From: Flavobacterium psychrophilum
Lineage (GTDB): Bacteria > Bacteroidota > Bacteroidia > Flavobacteriales > Flavobacteriaceae
Assembly: GCA_945907225.1 (NCBI GenBank)
Contig: CAMDSN010000068.1
Coordinates: 1-8,102 of the forward strand
Reading direction: 5' to 3'
DNA length: 8,102 nt
The notes below the pieces were generated by a model. It was not told the origin of the DNA. It did no database searches and saw only the letters and a list, made by a program, of their open reading frames with translations. This document shows positions 6,094 to 8,102 of this stretch, piece by piece (position 1 is the first letter of the stretch; each line of letters opens with the position of its first letter). The translations under genes were made by a program, and so were the position numbers.

Positions 6094-7395
6094 TTAAAAT
6101 TCTCTATTAAGATCAAATGCTTCAAGATAATCAGCTACTCGTTTCACAAAACTACCGCCCAAAGCACCATCTACAACTCTGTGGTCGTAGGAATGTGACA
6201 AGAACATTTTTTGTCGAATTCCAATAAAATCCCCTTCTGAAGTTTCTATTACCGCTGGCACCTTTCTGATAGCGCCAAGTGCCAAAATTCCAACTTGCGG
6301 CTGATTAATTATTGGCGTTCCAAAAACAGAACCAAAAGTACCCACATTTGTGACTGTATAAGTACCTCCTTGAGTGTCATCTGGTTTTAACTTACCTGCT
6401 TTTGCGCGATTCCCCAAATCATTAACCGCCTTTGCCATTCCTACTAAATTTAATTGATCGGCATTTTTAATTACAGGCACAATTAAGTTTCCATTTGGCA
6501 AAGCAGCAGCCATTCCTAGATTTATATTTTTTCGTTTGATAATAAATTCGCCGTCTACAGAAATATTCATACCTGGAAAATCTTTTAAAGCTTTAGCAAC
6601 GGCTTCCATGAAAATTGGCGTAAATGTGAGCTTCTCCCCTTCTCTTTTTTCAAAAGCAACTTTTACTCTATCCCGCCATTTCACAATATTCGTAACATCA
6701 ACTTCAATAAAAGACTGCACATGAGCTGAGGTTTGAACCGACGCTACCATATAACCAGAAATTAATTTACGCATTCGATCCATTTCAACAATTTCATCAC
6801 CTCCATTAACTGAGACCGGTACGGCTTGAGTTGTTGGCTGTTGGTTATCAGTTGTTTGCTGAACAGTTACGCTAGCGGCGAATGGCTTTTGCCTAACGGC
6901 TATATGTTTTAAAATATCTTCTTTAGTCACTCTGCCATCTTTTCCAGAACCCAAAATTCCATCTAACTCAGCAGCAGTTATGCCTTCTGCAGAAGCAATG
7001 TTTTTAACTAATGGCGAGTAAAATTTGTCCGATGAATTGTTATCTGTCTTTTCAAAAACAACAGCGGCAGAAGCAACTGTTTCCTTTGCTATTTCTATGG
7101 ATTTAACCACTTCTGCCAGTATTTCGGCGTTGGGCTCATCGGAACCACTTTCAGATTCCGTTTCAATTATAGCTATGGTTTGACCCACTTTAACAATATC
7201 ATTAATTTGAAATAAAACTTCTGTTAATACGCCAGCAACTTCGCTTGGCACTTCGCTGTCTACTTTGTCTGTAGCAATTTCAAGAATAGCCTCGTCAGCA
7301 TCAATAGGGTCGCCAACTTTTTTCAACCAATTGGTAATTGTTGCTTCAGCAACACTTTCACCCATTTTGGGCAATTTTAATTCAAACTTTGCCAT
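6094..7395 (-). CDS. 2-oxo acid dehydrogenase complex, dihydrolipoyl acyltransferase (E2) subunit
   Basis: The E2 core transfers acyl groups from lipoate to CoA and organises the E1 and E3 subunits in the cytoplasm. Its 433 residues show the three expected parts: one lipoyl domain (1-78) with the lipoylated Lys44 in TDKVDSEVP, a peripheral subunit-binding domain (about 124-165, FYSPLVKNIASAEGI and GRVTKEDIL), and the catalytic domain (about 200-433) ending in SHSYDHRVVDGALGG with His405 and Asp409. The linkers at 80-122 and 166-200 are low complexity; the second is Q/T-rich and its DNA carries a short direct repeat. The acyl specificity is not settled by motifs; the single lipoyl domain and core sequence suggest a branched-chain type (bkdB-like), but pyruvate or 2-oxoglutarate complexes are possible. 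No E1 or E3 gene is adjacent. A -7-like box lies 37 bp upstream and a terminator 57 bp downstream, so it is probably monocistronic. Confidence 0.94.
   Translation of the reverse strand: MAKFELKLPKMGESVAEATITNWLKKVGDPIDADEAILEIATDKVDSEVPSEVAGVLTEVLFQINDIVKVGQTIAIIETESESGSDEPNAEILAEVVKSIEIAKETVASAAVVFEKTDNNSSDKFYSPLVKNIASAEGITAAELDGILGSGKDGRVTKEDILKHIAVRQKPFAASVTVQQTTDNQQPTTQAVPVSVNGGDEIVEMDRMRKLISGYMVASVQTSAHVQSFIEVDVTNIVKWRDRVKVAFEKREGEKLTFTPIFMEAVAKALKDFPGMNISVDGEFIIKRKNINLGMAAALPNGNLIVPVIKNADQLNLVGMAKAVNDLGNRAKAGKLKPDDTQGGTYTVTNVGTFGSVFGTPIINQPQVGILALGAIRKVPAVIETSEGDFIGIRQKMFLSHSYDHRVVDGALGGSFVKRVADYLEAFDLNREF
6829..6861 (-). repeat. Imperfect 12-base direct repeat in the E2 inter-domain linker
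   Basis: On the minus strand, CAGCAAACAACT (6861-6850) recurs as CAGCCAACAACT (6840-6829), 11 of 12 bases identical and 21 bases, seven codons, apart. The units encode QQTT and QPTT within the linker between the subunit-binding and catalytic domains. Because the period is a multiple of three, gain or loss of a unit would change only linker length. Confidence 0.55.
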
Positions 7396-7431
7396 ATATG
7401 TAAACTAAAGATGTGTAGTTTTATTTTGGTG

Positions 7432-7439
7432 CAAAAATA
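7432..7439 (-). promoter_or_regulatory. Possible -7 box of the E2 gene
   Basis: TATTTTTG on the minus strand fits TAnnTTTG and lies 37 bp before the E2 ATG, giving a leader of about 30 bases. A clear TTG at -33 is lacking; GTTTAGG (7460-7454) is the nearest resemblance. The 71-bp gap to the glycosyltransferase stop shows no terminator. Confidence 0.38.
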
Positions 7440-7466
7440 CTAATTGTTTTGAGCCTAAACTAAGAA

Positions 7467-8102
7467 TTATGCAATTTTTGATAAATTAGTGACAATCCCT
7501 CTATCGTTTGCGTGATTGCTTCCAATAATAAAATTTGATTGAGCCACAAGCATACTAAACGTGAGGTTTTTCGCCTTAACGGTTTCCATGTATTTTATGA
7601 TATCATGAAACGAAAATGACTGAATATCAAACACCAATTCATAATTTCGGTTTGGATTTATTTTAAATTCCTCAAAATTGGCATAATATATTGGGTGATT
7701 TTCATATTGATACGAAAAAATATCTTTACTAAATAGGATTGTTTCGTCTGGATAAAATTGTCTTTTTTGAGGTTGGTTCATTTTAAATTTACTAAACATA
7801 AAACTACCAACTTGCATCATTACATCAAAAATAAAAGACTTTCTGAAATGTTTTTTGTAAAAAAATTGCATCGCATCTTGAAAATGCTTCATGTATTTTT
7901 TATCTCTTACGGTGCTTTCGCCTTTATAATGAATAATAGTAGTATCTGAAAAATAATAATTTTTTTTCAGCTTTTTAATAACCATATAACTCAAATCAAT
8001 ATCATCAGAATACATGAAACAATTTTCATCAAATCCACCAATCTCTTGGTACAATTCTCGTTTCATTAGCATAAAAGCCCCTACCAAAACAGCTACTTCT
8101 CC
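7467..8102 (-). CDS. Glycosyltransferase family 2 (GT-A fold), C-terminal part
   Basis: The frame stays open to the right edge, so the N-terminus lies outside and 211 residues are visible. The codon at 8087-8085 is TTG, an in-frame leucine rather than a credible start, and the residues before it (GEVAV) run on into the domain. The stretch LVGAFMLMKRELYQEIGGFDE followed by MYSDDIDLSY is the second half of a GT2 domain: the acceptor-side G-GFDE loop and the (E/D)DxDL motif that places the catalytic base. IIHYKGEST follows, as in rhamnosyl- and related transferases. After about visible residue 105 comes a tail of about 100 residues with no hydrophobic segment long enough to span a membrane, ending in GSNHANDRGIVTNLSKIA. 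The likely role is sugar transfer in surface polysaccharide or lipopolysaccharide synthesis; donor and acceptor are unknown. Confidence 0.88.
   Translation of the reverse strand, partial: GEVAVLVGAFMLMKRELYQEIGGFDENCFMYSDDIDLSYMVIKKLKKNYYFSDTTIIHYKGESTVRDKKYMKHFQDAMQFFYKKHFRKSFIFDVMMQVGSFMFSKFKMNQPQKRQFYPDETILFSKDIFSYQYENHPIYYANFEEFKINPNRNYELVFDIQSFSFHDIIKYMETVKAKNLTFSMLVAQSNFIIGSNHANDRGIVTNLSKIA

Noticed and set aside
7758..7949. Plus-strand open frame of 63 codons opposite the glycosyltransferase
   Set aside because: Antisense shadow of a coding gene; composition is low complexity with no recognisable motif.
8085..8087. TTG as start codon of the glycosyltransferase
   Set aside because: The frame continues upstream to the window edge with family-like residues, so the gene is simply truncated by the window.

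Overview
The window is about 8.1 kb of AT-rich, densely coding chromosome that reads as core genome of a member of Bacteroidota, most likely Flavobacteriaceae and probably Flavobacterium or a close relative. The pointers are the 50-residue DUF4295 (probable bL38) gene behind rpmB-rpmG, the absence of Shine-Dalgarno sequences at every start, A/T-rich leaders, and promoter-like TAnnTTTG boxes upstream of the transcription units. There are no mobile elements, CRISPR arrays, tRNA or rRNA genes, and no frameshifted genes. Two genes are cut by the window edges.

Layout, left to right. Positions 1-684 (+) hold the C-terminal part of a beta-lactamase-fold serine hydrolase, the only plus-strand gene. 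It converges, with 2 bp between stop codons, on a minus-strand series that fills the rest. Read in transcription order (right to left), the minus strand carries: the C-terminal part of a family 2 glycosyltransferase (8102-7467); a lipoyl-dependent 2-oxo acid dehydrogenase E2 acyltransferase (7395-6094) followed by a strong hairpin terminator; a unit of DEDDh exonuclease, FAH-family hydrolase and orphan Hpt phosphotransfer protein (5950-4185), the last two overlapping as TAATG; cinA (4046-2793); the ribosomal protein operon rpmB-rpmG-DUF4295 (2631-1993) closed by a near-perfect hairpin terminator; and ftsY (1844-864) followed 18 bp later by a 52-residue two-helix membrane protein (845-687).

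Functionally, the centre of the window concerns making and targeting proteins: bL28, bL33 and probable bL38 of the large ribosomal subunit sit next to FtsY, the signal recognition particle receptor. The E2 enzyme, the FAH hydrolase and CinA are housekeeping metabolism and metabolite repair. The exonuclease is nucleic-acid processing, and the Hpt protein is a signalling relay without a visible partner. The intergenic stretches (2632-2792, 1845-1992, 5951-6093 and 4047-4184, all under 170 bp) hold the promoter and terminator signals listed below.

I do not see a new defence, mobile or biosynthetic system here. The items most worth a second look are the ftsY promoter that appears to be embedded in the upstream terminator, the small membrane protein behind ftsY, the lineage-restricted ribosomal protein, and the orphan Hpt gene coupled to a metabolic enzyme.
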